Below are positions 43,700 to 52,961 of a stretch of DNA of 64,000 nt, in pieces. Position 1 is the first letter of the stretch; every line of letters starts with the position of its first letter. Position numbers and translations under genes: made by a program. The notes beneath the pieces were generated by a model, which worked only from the letters and a program-made list of their open reading frames with translations, ran no database searches and was not told the origin of the DNA. The stretch comes from Microseira sp041929235 (GTDB taxonomy: Bacteria > Cyanobacteriota > Cyanobacteriia > Cyanobacteriales > Aerosakkonemataceae), in NCBI RefSeq assembly GCF_041929235.1, contig NZ_JBHFNP010000343.1:46556-110555 (forward strand), in the 5' to 3' direction.

Positions 43700-43915
43700 A
43701 TGCGGCTCAATATAATGTCTAGACCCAAGTATGACAAGAATCAAACCGTATCTTTTATTGGGGGTATAGGAACGATCAAAAACTACAAACCAGATTCAAA
43801 TACTTGGAATTACGCGGTAGAAATGGAAATGGGACCAGAACCGTATTTTGGCAGGTTAGGCAACGAAACAACTGTCCTACTCCATGAAGCAGATATTACA
43901 GGTGCGCTGAATTAA
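43700..43915 (+). CDS. Small hypothetical protein, SH3-like beta fold
   Basis: 71 residues; AGGAGG at 43684-43689 supports ATG 43700. Sequence YDKNQTVSFIGGIGTIKNYKPDSNTWNYAVEMEMGPEPYFGRLGNETTVLLHEADI has alternating strands and Gly turns like a small SH3-type barrel. Appears conserved (charged and Gly positions), but I cannot name the family. Stands alone. Confidence 0.65.
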   Translation: MRLNIMSRPKYDKNQTVSFIGGIGTIKNYKPDSNTWNYAVEMEMGPEPYFGRLGNETTVLLHEADITGALN

Positions 43916-44050
43916 CCTCCGCCTCCAGGTTAGAATAAAGCGACACATTCCCACCAAAGACAGATTAAAGTTATTGATTAACCTGGCACCGATTAAAGTA
44001 GGGCAGGCAATGCCTAACCTACTATTGGCGAACTCAGCCAAGGAGTAAAT

Positions 44051-44524
44051 ATGAAAGCATCTTGGATAATAATTGGAGCCATAACCTTTTTAATCGCGCT
44101 AGGGAGTGCCTTGATTAAACCCCGCGATATCTCTTGGACAAAACGTTTAGACAGACCAAAATGGCTATTTTTTGAACCGGCAATCCCCTTGATCTGGACT
44201 TTTATTTTCGCCTGTGGAGCAGCCTCAGCGGCTATCGTTTGGGACAAAGACCCAGGTAGTTTTACAACTTGGGTAATCATGAGCTTTTACCTGATAGTCG
44301 AAATCGTCACCGTTGCTTACATTCCTGCTACCTTAAGGCTGCGGAGTCTCACCGTTGGCACTGTTCTAGGCATACTTGGCGTAATCTTTGGAATTCTGGT
44401 GACACTAACAGTATGGCCTATTTCCGGATGGGCGGCTTTGTTGTTGGTTCCTTATTTAATTTGGACTCCGATTGGCACTTATACCACTGGGCAGATGATT
44501 GACCTCAATCCCGATGCTGCTTAA
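44051..44524 (+). CDS. TspO/MBR-family membrane protein
   Basis: 157 residues with five predicted membrane helices, the TspO/PBR architecture. RLDRPKWLFFEPAIPLIWTFIF corresponds to the family's KPxWxPPxxxFxxVW motif, with the PP replaced by EP, and LLLVPYLIWTPIGTYTT to the last helix. TspO proteins bind tetrapyrroles and affect stress responses; in cyanobacteria they respond to light and osmotic stress. AAGGAG precedes the ATG. Divergence in the signature makes it a distant member. Confidence 0.8.
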   Translation: MKASWIIIGAITFLIALGSALIKPRDISWTKRLDRPKWLFFEPAIPLIWTFIFACGAASAAIVWDKDPGSFTTWVIMSFYLIVEIVTVAYIPATLRLRSLTVGTVLGILGVIFGILVTLTVWPISGWAALLLVPYLIWTPIGTYTTGQMIDLNPDAA

Positions 44525-44874
44525 GGCAGAATGATATTGTAGGGGCGGGTTTTACAGGCAATCTATCTCTAATACGAAATCCGGTTCGATAACCCCCTTT
44601 TTAAACGAACCGCCAAGACGCCATAGACGCGCAGCGGCTTCCCGTAGGGTAGAACGCCAAGACGAAGAGGAAGAAGATAAGAGGGGTTGTCATCCGGATT
44701 TGCAAATATCTTATCTAAACCCGCCTCGATCAGGTTGCAATCCACACATTATATAAGTCCAAAGAACGAGGGTTGATTTGAAAAACTTACCTCGCTTGAA
44801 AGAGCCAATCGCCCGTTCTACTTTTTTAGACTAAGGTTGTCAGGCAAAAGTTTTGATAAAGCTTTGGAGTTACC
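44525..44874. other. Intergenic stretch with inverted 64-bp repeat
   Basis: Holds the second copy of the 64-bp repeat at 44598-44661. No gene, RNA gene or clear terminator is seen in the remainder. Confidence 0.6.
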
Positions 44875-45204
44875 ATGTCTCAAGCTCAAGAAAACGAAAT
44901 TAGGCAACCCGTTAGCGTCGATCATCACAGCAAAGAAGAACCAACCGTTAAAGAAAGAAATTTAACCGCCAATCCGGGGGATAGAATTGCCGACGAACCT
45001 CAAACAATTGAAGAAAAAGCTAAGCAAGTCGCTGTAGATGCTCCCGATATTACGGGCGACCATATTAAAGTGCCTACCTATTTTGTTGTAGAAGAACCCG
45101 ATGGGACGAAAAAGGCACTCCACCACGTAAAAGACGCAGAAGAAATCTCCGATGTAATTCGTCAAGCACGAGTTGACGAAAATGGCAATCGGATTTGGTG
45201 GTAA
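44875..45204 (+). CDS. Small hypothetical soluble protein
   Basis: 109 residues. Acidic, disordered N-terminal half (SQAQENEIRQPVSVDHHSKEEPTVKERN) and a compact C-terminal half VPTYFVVEEPDGTKKALHHVKDAEEISDVIRQARVDENGNRIWW with conserved-looking aromatic ends. No signal, no motif. TTTGGAGTTACC before the ATG gives a GGAG site. Function unknown. Confidence 0.65.
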   Translation: MSQAQENEIRQPVSVDHHSKEEPTVKERNLTANPGDRIADEPQTIEEKAKQVAVDAPDITGDHIKVPTYFVVEEPDGTKKALHHVKDAEEISDVIRQARVDENGNRIWW

Positions 45205-45240
45205 TTAGTTAATAGACTTCTGGCAAAAGTATTTGGGGCG

Positions 45241-45356
45241 TCATGTCCTTAGGCAACGGTTGTGTAACTGCTAATAGCTAATCGCTAATGGCTGCTGTCT
45301 GGCAATTAGCAATTAGCAATTAGCCATCCATACACTACCGATGCCTAAGGACATGA
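45241..45356. repeat. MITE-like element, TCATGTCCTTAGGCA ends
   Basis: 15-bp perfect terminal repeats (45241-45255, 45342-45356). The interior holds heptameric TTAGCAA repeats (about 45265-45325). Outer ATGTCC suggests kinship with the ATATCATGTCCGG family. Confidence 0.7.
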
Positions 45357-45374
45357 TATTATTGCTTTTTTCGG

Positions 45375-45977
45375 CTAATCATTGCTCTCGTGTTTCTTTT
45401 GCAAGGCATTAATTGCTTTGAGTATCAGAACGCAGCTAATGCTGTGGGTAATAGCGCTATCCATTACCATTTGTCCCGCTACATTTAAGGGAACTTTGAC
45501 GTTTTTTATCGTTTCCGTTCCCGTTCTTTTTGTTTTGGTAAATGTTAACTCTTTGGCTAAAAATAAATGGGCGGGACAGTGGAAAATTGAAGTATCTACA
45601 TCGACGACGCCCAGTTCAATCCATTCTTCAGCTTGGATACCTTGTGCTTCTAAAAGTTCGCGTAGCGCTGCTTCAACGGGTGTTTCATCCCGCTCAATTG
45701 TACCGCAGACGACTTCAATACTTTCTTTGCCCAGGGCATAGCGAAATTGTTGAATCAGGTATACAATACCGTTGTTATCTAGTGGCAGAATAGCAACCCC
45801 CGGTTTCATCTCAACGGTGGCATACCTGCCAGACTGCCCATCGGGTTGAACAACTTGGTCTTCTCGAACGTTTATATATGCGTTGTCATATTTATCAGAA
45901 GTTTCTTGGATTCTCCAAGCGCCGTCCTTTTGTTCCATCATAAGGTTGCTTGCTATAGTTGGGGTAAATTCCTTCAA
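45375..45977 (-). CDS. Nudix hydrolase, ADP-ribose pyrophosphatase type
   Basis: 200 residues. Probably hydrolyses ADP-ribose or another nucleoside diphosphate sugar. Nudix box GTIERDETPVEAALRELLEAQG follows GX5EX7REUXEEXGU except that the second Glu of the EE pair is Ala, which would weaken one metal site. Before the box, YLIQQFRYALGKESIEVVCG matches the ADPRase subfamily. C-terminal ~60 residues are hydrophobic-helical. No neighbours in the same transcript. Activity should be treated as uncertain because of the substitution. Confidence 0.85.
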   Translation of the reverse strand: MKEFTPTIASNLMMEQKDGAWRIQETSDKYDNAYINVREDQVVQPDGQSGRYATVEMKPGVAILPLDNNGIVYLIQQFRYALGKESIEVVCGTIERDETPVEAALRELLEAQGIQAEEWIELGVVDVDTSIFHCPAHLFLAKELTFTKTKRTGTETIKNVKVPLNVAGQMVMDSAITHSISCVLILKAINALQKKHESND

Positions 45978-46081
45978 TTAAACGGTAAAAACAAAACTAA
46001 AAAAGTTTTGTATTATACATTTACCATTTTAATTATTTACTTAAAAATTAGCTATAAAATAATCCAAGTTATCTAAAAAAA

Positions 46082-46110
46082 GAACAACTCGGTTAATAAC
46101 CGAGTTGTTC
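46082..46110 (-). terminator. Strong Rho-independent terminator of the cytochrome gene
   Basis: Stem GAACAACTCGG / CCGAGTTGTTC (arms extend to 14 bp) followed on the minus strand by seven T. Lies 28 bp past the stop of the 46138-48144 gene. Confidence 0.85.
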
Positions 46111-46137
46111 AATTAGTGCGACTACGGCTACTATTTT

Positions 46138-48144
46138 TTAGCGCGGTGAAGTGGGAATCACTTCTGGGTTATCGTCTAGGGAAAGCAGGAATTGGATTAA
46201 ATCGGTTTGATCCGAGGTGGTGAAACCTGCTTCTGGGTCAACCCAATAGTTGTGTCCGCTACCGTCTACATTGGATAAAAGCAAATCGGGATTGGCGCGG
46301 TTGTTGGCGATCGCACTTTTCCTCAACTTCCGATCCACCAACACGCGCAAACTCGCCTCCGGATCGGGTAAAATCCCGCGCATTAACGTGCCTGCCAGAC
46401 CGATTTCGTCGGATTTGGCGACGACGAAGCGCTCGCTCCTCTCATCCATCTCAATCGCCTCCGCACTCGCCGCCACGCCACCATCGTGCAAATAAGGCGC
46501 AGTTACGTGCAGTCCGATCAAACTGGGTACTTTATATCCTCCCGCCGGATTATTAATTCCAAACGCAAGTTGCTGTGCTTTCTTTGGTGTAATCTCCGTC
46601 GGGACGGGTAATTCGGGCGCGTTGGGGGGTACGGGCGCTACGGCGCTACTCGGATAGGTCATCGGATAGGTGAAAGAACGCGCGATCGCTGCTAGGGTAG
46701 GGGCGCGGGATGGTTGCGTACCGATTTCATTTTGCGGGATGACATCGTGGTTGGTGAAATAGCGTCCGCTGTGACAATCAACGCACCCGGCGCGAAAGAA
46801 CACCGCCCCACCTCGCTCCACCGACTCGCTATCGGTAGAAAAATTGGGCGGCGGTGCCAAAGTATTCTGCCAAGCAGACATGGCATTGAGTTGTTTTGCC
46901 ACCGGAAATTTGGGAGAATTTGCCATCAATCCATCGAGCATAAACGGCGAACCTTTCGGATATCCGGGCATCCGAATCACTTCGTTGAGTGCAGGTTCAC
47001 CCGGTGTCGGATCGTTTTGAGCAAAAAATTCAGAAGGTTTTGCAGCTTCTGGCAACCGAAAAGCGGGATTGGCGGCATTTTGCAAAATTACGCCCAAATA
47101 AGTTTCTTTATCGATGCCTAGGGTTTGCCAACTACTATCTGCCCCAGTGGTAGCATCCGAGTTGGTAGCGTGGACGTTGCTATTGAGCGTTGTCAGTCCG
47201 TGAAACCAACCAATCGCAGAATGTCCGCTCCAACCATAAGGCCAAGCATCAAAAGTATAGGAAGATGGATTTTGGGAAGGATTATTTACCAAAGTTCCAG
47301 TAGAATCGAAATTGCCCGGAGGCCAAGTTAAAAATTGTGCATCGACGGCATCTTCTAAAGTTTTAATATCTGGTAAGCGAGATGCATTTCCTTTGGCGTC
47401 AATATAAGTTCGATCTCCCGGCGGAATTTGGAGCGGATTAACACTTGTATGGCGAAACATTGCCGCTGAATTAGAGGCAAATGCCAGTACTAAACCGGGG
47501 TTGATATCGTTATTTGGTGCGCCTTCTAAAATGCGTCCGGTTTTTTTATCAACCGTGGCGTGGCACATGGCGCAGGTAATGCCAACTCGCACTTTCCCGT
47601 GCCCGATGGTGGGACGAATTCCCAGGGGAATAGCTAAACCTGCTGCCACGTCTAATCCCGTATTCAATAACGTGCCTGCTTTAAATGTGCGTCCGCCAAT
47701 CGTGATATCTTTATCGAGGGGAACTTGCAAATTTGTGGTAGACTTGCCCCCAAGGCTGGCGATGGCGCGCGTCATACTCCAAATATTAATCGGGCCATCC
47801 AGGACGCCCACCACATCCGTTAGAAATATTTCATTCTTAAAAGTTTCCCCGTAAAATGCCCTGCGCCCCAGAGTCAGTAAATCTTCCGTCACCTCCACCG
47901 CCCCATTTTCAGGCAATAGTAATGCGCGTCCTTCTTCGGTTTGTTTTAGTCGCGTCGCCTGCTGTTTATCAATCGGGTAGCCTAACACATCAAACGAGCC
48001 GATTTCTTGCGGTGTCGGCTGGGTCAATGGCGTAAAAGTACTGCCAATGCTTGGCGTTACGGAAAAGGCAATTTCAACTTGGTAAGCTAAGAATCCTATG
48101 ACAACAATTAAGGCAAGCAAAATCGCAATCGGACGCAATTTCAT
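46138..48144 (-). CDS. Exported di-haem cytochrome c-type protein
   Basis: 668 residues from ATG 48144 (an ORF to 48207 is only heptameric repeat sequence). N-terminal signal anchor MKLRPIAILLALIVVIGFLAYQV. Two haem motifs: CAMCH near residue 190 and CVDCH near 453, with downstream Met/His-rich segments such as LHVTAPYLHDGGVAASAEAI. Size and spacing resemble large periplasmic di-haem oxidoreductases or peroxidase-like proteins; the CcpA-type peroxidase pattern is not clear. Expected in the periplasm or thylakoid lumen. Well-defined terminator downstream. Electron partners unknown. Confidence 0.85.
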   Translation of the reverse strand: MKLRPIAILLALIVVIGFLAYQVEIAFSVTPSIGSTFTPLTQPTPQEIGSFDVLGYPIDKQQATRLKQTEEGRALLLPENGAVEVTEDLLTLGRRAFYGETFKNEIFLTDVVGVLDGPINIWSMTRAIASLGGKSTTNLQVPLDKDITIGGRTFKAGTLLNTGLDVAAGLAIPLGIRPTIGHGKVRVGITCAMCHATVDKKTGRILEGAPNNDINPGLVLAFASNSAAMFRHTSVNPLQIPPGDRTYIDAKGNASRLPDIKTLEDAVDAQFLTWPPGNFDSTGTLVNNPSQNPSSYTFDAWPYGWSGHSAIGWFHGLTTLNSNVHATNSDATTGADSSWQTLGIDKETYLGVILQNAANPAFRLPEAAKPSEFFAQNDPTPGEPALNEVIRMPGYPKGSPFMLDGLMANSPKFPVAKQLNAMSAWQNTLAPPPNFSTDSESVERGGAVFFRAGCVDCHSGRYFTNHDVIPQNEIGTQPSRAPTLAAIARSFTYPMTYPSSAVAPVPPNAPELPVPTEITPKKAQQLAFGINNPAGGYKVPSLIGLHVTAPYLHDGGVAASAEAIEMDERSERFVVAKSDEIGLAGTLMRGILPDPEASLRVLVDRKLRKSAIANNRANPDLLLSNVDGSGHNYWVDPEAGFTTSDQTDLIQFLLSLDDNPEVIPTSPR

Positions 48145-48154
48145 AGATTTTTTG

Positions 48155-48238
48155 CTAATTGCTAATGGGTAATAGGTAATAGGTAATGGGTATTCTATTA
48201 TATACAATTACCAATTACCAATTACCAATTCCCAATTT
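48155..48238. repeat. Heptameric repeats (TAATAGG and CCAATTA)
   Basis: Two blocks, 48155-48190 and 48206-48238, form the whole gap between the cytochrome and SRPBCC genes. Confidence 0.85.
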
Positions 48239-48240
48239 TC

Positions 48241-48924
48241 TTAACGACTGCCAACGGGTTGCCCTTCGGTTGTGGCAATTTCGCCTGCTTCGATTATTTG
48301 CTTGAAGCGGCGCAAGTCGTCTCCAATTTGTTGTTCTGGTTCTTCGCCAAAAAGTTTGGCAACCGTTGCGCCAATTGCGCCACCCGGCGGGTTATATTCT
48401 ATCACTACTTTGACTTCGGTACCGCGTCGGGCTGGTGCGGGTTGAAACCGCACAAAACCAGAGTTATCAATATCTGCACCTTCAACCGACGCCCAAGCAA
48501 TTAAACGGTTTTCTTGGTCGTTGATAATTTCTGCATCCCATTCGACGCTATTGCCTAGAGGGGCGTTGGCGATCCAATGCGATCGCTTCTCATCATACAC
48601 CTTTACGAACTTAAGATGCTTCATAAATCGGGGCAAGTTCTCGAAGTCGTGCCAGAAGCGATATAGTTCTTCTGGCGATGAGTTAATCGTTACCGTCTTT
48701 TCTACTTTAATGGTTTGGTTGATATCGGTTGCTTCTTTTTGTGCAGTCACACCGCGATAAACTAAACCCCCACCAGCTAGTGCCATTAGCGCACCGCGTA
48801 GAGATCTTTGCGATAAACCATAAAGCACGAGTGCGCCACCGCCAATTAATGAAGCCCAGTTGGCGGTATCGCCCTTATTGCTTGGCGTTTCCCGTTTGAC
48901 AATATCTGATTGTGTGGTTTCCAT
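48241..48924 (-). CDS. SRPBCC family protein with membrane-anchoring N-terminus
   Basis: 227 residues. N-terminal NWASLIGGGALVLYGLSQRSLRGALMALAGGGLVYRGV is a DUF2892-type double hydrophobic segment; the rest is a START/SRPBCC lipid-binding fold: KTVTINSSPEELYRFWHDFENLPRFMKHLKFV ... GFVRFQPAPARRGTEVKVVIEY. Binds hydrophobic ligands at the membrane; exact ligand unknown. Upstream of its ATG is ATGAGGAT. Possibly co-transcribed with the cytochrome, though 100 bp of repeats lie between. Confidence 0.88.
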   Translation of the reverse strand: METTQSDIVKRETPSNKGDTANWASLIGGGALVLYGLSQRSLRGALMALAGGGLVYRGVTAQKEATDINQTIKVEKTVTINSSPEELYRFWHDFENLPRFMKHLKFVKVYDEKRSHWIANAPLGNSVEWDAEIINDQENRLIAWASVEGADIDNSGFVRFQPAPARRGTEVKVVIEYNPPGGAIGATVAKLFGEEPEQQIGDDLRRFKQIIEAGEIATTEGQPVGSR

Positions 48925-49274
48925 TTTTTCATCCTCATGGGTGCTGCGCGCAACGCCAACGTTATAAATCTACTGTCATCAATCTATATCTGTTACTTTT
49001 TTTGCTCGTCTGTCTGTAGGTACATGCCAAGAGTTGTAGCCGTCGTATCATGATAAATCCTGCGTCGCGCTTACTAGGTTTGTTATTAAGTTAATACTTT
49101 AGATAGATGCAAAGCTTTTGGATTATTCATTATATTTCGGCGGTTTGAGACTGGCAACCGGGTTAACCATAAAGTCGCTCGCTTGGTAGAGGGCAATATA
49201 AATATTAAACGGTAATGTACTTGTAAAACAAAAATATCTTTGTATAGGATTATCTTGGTTCATGCGATCGCTTT
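48925..49274. other. Intergenic stretch, divergent promoter region
   Basis: 350 bp between the divergent SRPBCC and DUF2243 genes. No ORF, RNA gene or repeat family is seen. Confidence 0.5.
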
Positions 49275-49754
49275 ATGGATAAAAACCACAATCAACTGGG
49301 AAATTTGATCGTTGCTGGGATACTGCTGGGTATGGGCGCAGCCGGATTTTTTGATGGAATAGTTTTGCACCAAATCCTGCAATGGCATCATATGCTAACC
49401 AGCGTTCGACCCGCAACACCCATGCCTAATTTTGAAGTAAACACCTTTTGGGATGGCTTATTTCATGCTTTTGATTATGCGCTTACTGTAGCGGGTGTAA
49501 TATTCTTGTGGCGCGCCGCGTCCGATCGCAACACTCGCTTATCTTTAAAAACTTTTGTTGGGTCATTGCTCATCGGTGCAGGGTCGTTTAACTTGATTGA
49601 AGGTATTATCAACCATCAAATTTTGGGTATTCATCATGTCAAACCTGGCCCCAATCAGCTAGCATGGGATATCGGCTTTCTTGCCCTGGGTGTAGCGCTG
49701 GCAGCTATTGGCTGGATTTTGTTACAAACAAAACAACAGAACGCCACAACCTAA
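49275..49754 (+). CDS. DUF2243 membrane protein
   Basis: 159 residues, four membrane helices. Family hallmarks: GILLGMGAAGFFDGIVLHQILQWHHM, FHAFDYALTV, and GSFNLIEGIINHQILGIHHV, with His residues paired across the membrane that might bind metal or haem. Function of DUF2243 is not established. No ribosome site is obvious (GCGATCGCTTT before the ATG). Followed by a convergent small membrane-protein gene. Confidence 0.88.
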   Translation: MDKNHNQLGNLIVAGILLGMGAAGFFDGIVLHQILQWHHMLTSVRPATPMPNFEVNTFWDGLFHAFDYALTVAGVIFLWRAASDRNTRLSLKTFVGSLLIGAGSFNLIEGIINHQILGIHHVKPGPNQLAWDIGFLALGVALAAIGWILLQTKQQNATT

Positions 49755-49756
49755 TG

Positions 49757-50017
49757 CTAAAAAGTAGTCATAAATGGCAACCCGGCAAGAAAAGAAGCGA
49801 CGCAAGTCCAGATATAAAAGCCTTCGAGATCTTCTTGCTCAAGGGCAGATCCCATTTGCACGATTGAGAAAGGAAATAATAACAGCAGCAGCAGCAGAAG
49901 AACGGCGGATTCTGAAGCAGACATGATTGCACCTTCTATATTATTTAATCTAGATTTTGAACGTTCAATCTCAGCAGTAACTCTCTCCATAGGTAGAATG
50001 ATTTTGTTTTCCATCAT
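49757..50017 (-). CDS. Small membrane protein, hypothetical
   Basis: 86 residues from ATG 50017 (MMENKIILPMERVTAEIERSKSRLNNIEG...). A helix of charged residues is followed by SASESAVLLLLLLLLFPFSIVQMGS, a Leu-run membrane segment encoded by a CAG/CTG-type triplet tract (49880-49900), and a second span ending LAGLPFMTTF. The longer frame to 50206 overlaps the next + strand gene and is unlikely. A weak GGAA site precedes the start. Confidence 0.5.
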   Translation of the reverse strand: MMENKIILPMERVTAEIERSKSRLNNIEGAIMSASESAVLLLLLLLLFPFSIVQMGSALEQEDLEGFYIWTCVASFLAGLPFMTTF

Positions 50018-50100
50018 ATCAATTCCGGGGGCATCGATTTGCGTATTTGAATACAACAGATCGCTAAAATAAACCCGCCCCCACCGCGATAACGAAGCAA

Positions 50101-50115
50101 ACGGACATGATATTA
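50101..50115. repeat. Solo CGGACATGATATT end
   Basis: Complement of the AATATCATGTCCG end seen at 42817 and 6063. Forms part of the leader of the hydrolase gene. Confidence 0.45.
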
Positions 50116-50156
50116 TTTTAAAAATTGAAACATCGCCTGTAACAAAGGAGAGTGAA

Positions 50157-50963
50157 ATGAAAGGGGACTTTATAGAAAAGCAAGTTGCTTGGGAAGATTG
50201 CAGCATTTCTTATTTCCAAGGTGGGAAAGCTTCGATGGCATCTCCCATACTGTTTTTACATGGCTGGAGCGTAGGCGTTGAACCTTATCAAGACAGCTTA
50301 AATAGCTTAGCTCAGCGTTACCAAGTTATCGCTCCTTATTTACCAGGCTTTGGAAAATCAAAAGCTCCTAACTGCGTTCAAGATTACAGCGACTATGCTG
50401 AGGTGATGATAGATTTTATCAACATTTTAAAATTGCCAAAAGTTCATGTTATTGGACATTCGATAGCAGGAGCTATAGCCCTAGCATTAGCAGCCTTAAA
50501 ACCGTCGCTTGTCCGCAGTATCACAATAGTTGATAGTACGGGTATTCCTCTGGGTTCCCCTGTAGAGGTATTGTTGAAAAGGGCAATTGAAATGCCCGCA
50601 CAAATGGGGCAAATGAAGATTGATCCTGTGCTTGAGATGTTTAAAAGTGTGTTGTATAACAGCTTATTCAACCCAGACAAGGTTATCCAAGCAGCATGGG
50701 TGGCAATAGAAAAAGATATCAGACTCATTTTGCCCAAAATTGAATCTCCCTGTTTAGTTTTGTGGGGAGCAAACGATCTGCTGACGCCTCTTCCATTTGC
50801 TCAAGAGTTTTCCCAAGGGATAAAAGGTGCCAAACTGCTAGTTTTGGATGGAGTATACCACGAATGGATACTGTTTTTCCCCGAAAAATTTACGGTGATT
50901 GTATCGGATTTTATTGATGAAATTGAGCGGGAATCAGTTAGTAACTCAAGCGGTAATTGGTAA
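50157..50963 (+). CDS. Alpha/beta hydrolase
   Basis: 268 residues. Catalytic triad visible: nucleophile Ser in GHSIAGA, Asp in WGANDLLTPLP and His in YHEWILFFPE; oxyanion region LHGWSVGVEPYQ. Soluble. AAGGAG precedes the ATG by 9 bases. The substrate is not deducible (esterase, C-C hydrolase and haloperoxidase-like members share this layout). Heptameric GGTAATT repeats (50951-51002) start within the last codons and run past the stop. Confidence 0.88.
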   Translation: MKGDFIEKQVAWEDCSISYFQGGKASMASPILFLHGWSVGVEPYQDSLNSLAQRYQVIAPYLPGFGKSKAPNCVQDYSDYAEVMIDFINILKLPKVHVIGHSIAGAIALALAALKPSLVRSITIVDSTGIPLGSPVEVLLKRAIEMPAQMGQMKIDPVLEMFKSVLYNSLFNPDKVIQAAWVAIEKDIRLILPKIESPCLVLWGANDLLTPLPFAQEFSQGIKGAKLLVLDGVYHEWILFFPEKFTVIVSDFIDEIERESVSNSSGNW

Positions 50964-51002
50964 TTGGTAATTGGTAATTGGTAATTGGTAATTGCTAATT
51001 GC
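50951..51002. repeat. Heptameric repeat (GGTAATT)n overlapping a stop codon
   Basis: About six GGTAATT units plus CTAATTG units; the hydrolase gene stop TAA lies inside the array and the array encodes its last few residues. Confidence 0.85.
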
Positions 51003-51063
51003 TCCCACAGGTCGTAATTCTGCCTGGGAACGCCATTACCAGTACCGCACCAACCCGCTTTTT

Positions 51064-52751
51064 CTAAGTGCCGAAGACAGATTTTGCCGTTGATTTAAGG
51101 GCATTGCCAGCATCAGCGAACTTCTGAGCAATTGGGTGCTGAGTTTGCCAGAAAACGCGAGCGCAATTGCGCCCCGGCATTCCGGAAATTGACCCGCCTG
51201 GATGAGTTCCCGCCCCGGTAAAAAATAAATTTTCAATCGGGGTTTTATAGTTGGCTAATTCCGGCAAGGGGCGGAAGAACATCATCTGATCGAATGTCAT
51301 ATCGAGGTGATAGTAATTGCCTTTCAGGAAACCCAAACGCTCTGCGAGTTCGGCAGGACTTTCTACATGACGGGCAATGATAGATTTTTTGATATTCGGT
51401 GCATAATCTGCCAATTTATCGATGACTTTATCTGCGACTTTGTGCTTTAATTCGTCGGTCCAACCCGTGCCGTTTAATCCCGTACCTTCTGCACCTTTAA
51501 TTTGATAGGGGGCAAAAAATTCGATCCACAGGGTATGCTTGCCTTCCGGTGCTAGCGTCGGATCTACGATTGTAGGCACGACGGCAAACATAGAGGGATC
51601 GTCGGGAATTCTGCCAATGTCTGGATCGGTGTGAGCTAATTCTACATGGTCAACCGAGTCGGCAATTAAAATAGCGCCGGTGAGATATTCGTCTTTATGA
51701 TTGTGATGTACAAAGCGAGGAAGTTCCGATAAAGCGCAGTCAATTTTGAGGATGCTTTCGTTATGATTAACGATGCGACGAGAGATGCGATCGCGCAACT
51801 CTGGATCTGCCCCATCCACATCGCTTTCATCGATTAATTGTAAAAACAAACGCTTAGCATCAATACTAGAAATCACACCGCACTTTGCTCGATATTCCTT
51901 ACCATTCGCCAGTCGAACCCCCACCGCTCGATTATTATCTACCAAAACTTTTTTAACTTGTTGTTCGGTGAGGATGACTCCGCCTTGACTCATAACTAAT
52001 CTCACCAATGCCTGCGTCAATGCACCAGTGCCGCCCCTTGGTCTAGCAGCGCCAGGATTGTGACGCATTGCCATCATAATAGAACCAACCGCACCCGTTT
52101 TTTGAGAAGGAGGTAAACTGAGTTCCGATGCTTGACGCGCCAAAGGAGCTTTGACAAATTCTTCATCAAAATACTCGTTTAATAAATCCATCGGACTGGT
52201 GAACATTGTCCGCACCAAGTCCAATATTTTATCGGGGGGACCCATCAAAGAAAAAAAGTCTTTAAGCTTTGCCCAGTCAAAATTTCCCGATATATCAATT
52301 AACGATTTTGGCGGCGCGTTGAACATGGGAATCAGCATCCCCAAAACCCGCTGCCAAAAGTCTATAAATTCAGCGTATTTACGCGCATCTCTGGGACTAT
52401 ACCGGGCAATTTCAGCGCAAGTTTGCTCAACCGAACGGTAACCGAGGAAATATTTCCCATCCGGATGGGGACAAAAAACAGTGGGGTCATAGAAAAGATA
52501 TTCCAACCCATATTTGTTTAGCTCCAGTTCTTGAACAACTGGTCCCAAGTGAATAAATATGTGGTCGATAGCGCAAGGGTTAAATTTAAAGCCAGGATCT
52601 GCTTTTTTTAAGCTTTCTTCTGTTGTTGAACCACCCCAGGAATTGCCCGATTTTCTATTAATAAAACCCTATAGCCAGCCTTTAGTAGGTAAGCAGCACA
52701 AACTAGCGCATTGTGTCCTGCACCAATTATTACAACGTCGTAAACTTCCAT
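51064..52751 (-). pseudogene. crtO: Beta-carotene ketolase CrtO, frameshifted near the N-terminus
   Basis: FAD-dependent ketolase converting beta-carotene to echinenone. Downstream frame from 52548 reads LGPVVQELELNKYGLEYLFYDPTVFCPHPDG ... ARPRGGTGALTQALV ... GAGTHPGGSISGMPGRNCARVF, matching Synechocystis CrtO from memory. The start lies in another frame at ATG 52751: MEVYDVVIIGAGHNALVCAAYLLKAGYRVLLIE, the FAD-binding GxGxxG. Frames meet at a C run (52634-52637, GGGG on the coding strand); one extra G would give PGGGSTTEESLKKADPGFKFNPCAIDHIFIH. Possibly a sequencing error, otherwise an inactive gene. No clear ribosome site. About 562 residues if repaired. Confidence 0.9.
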
Positions 52752-52873
52752 GTTTGCAAGACTTGTCAGAAAAACACCGCTTCTGTCAAAACATTAACCT
52801 TCACTTGTTTACTTAACTTCTAACCCAAGATGGAATATAAAATTTAGGTAAATTTGTAGTTAAAAAATGTAGG

Positions 52874-52900
52874 GTGCGTTAGCGATAGCGTAACGCACCA
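52874..52900. repeat. GGTGCGTTA hairpin repeat
   Basis: GGTGCGTTA-CGA...TAACGCACC palindromic unit, same family as 12949-13047 and the inside of 14428-14520. Confidence 0.7.
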
Positions 52901-52961
52901 TTTTCTTAATCAATCGCCGACAATGGGATTCGCCCTTTGGGCGTTCGCTCTACTCGTGCGA

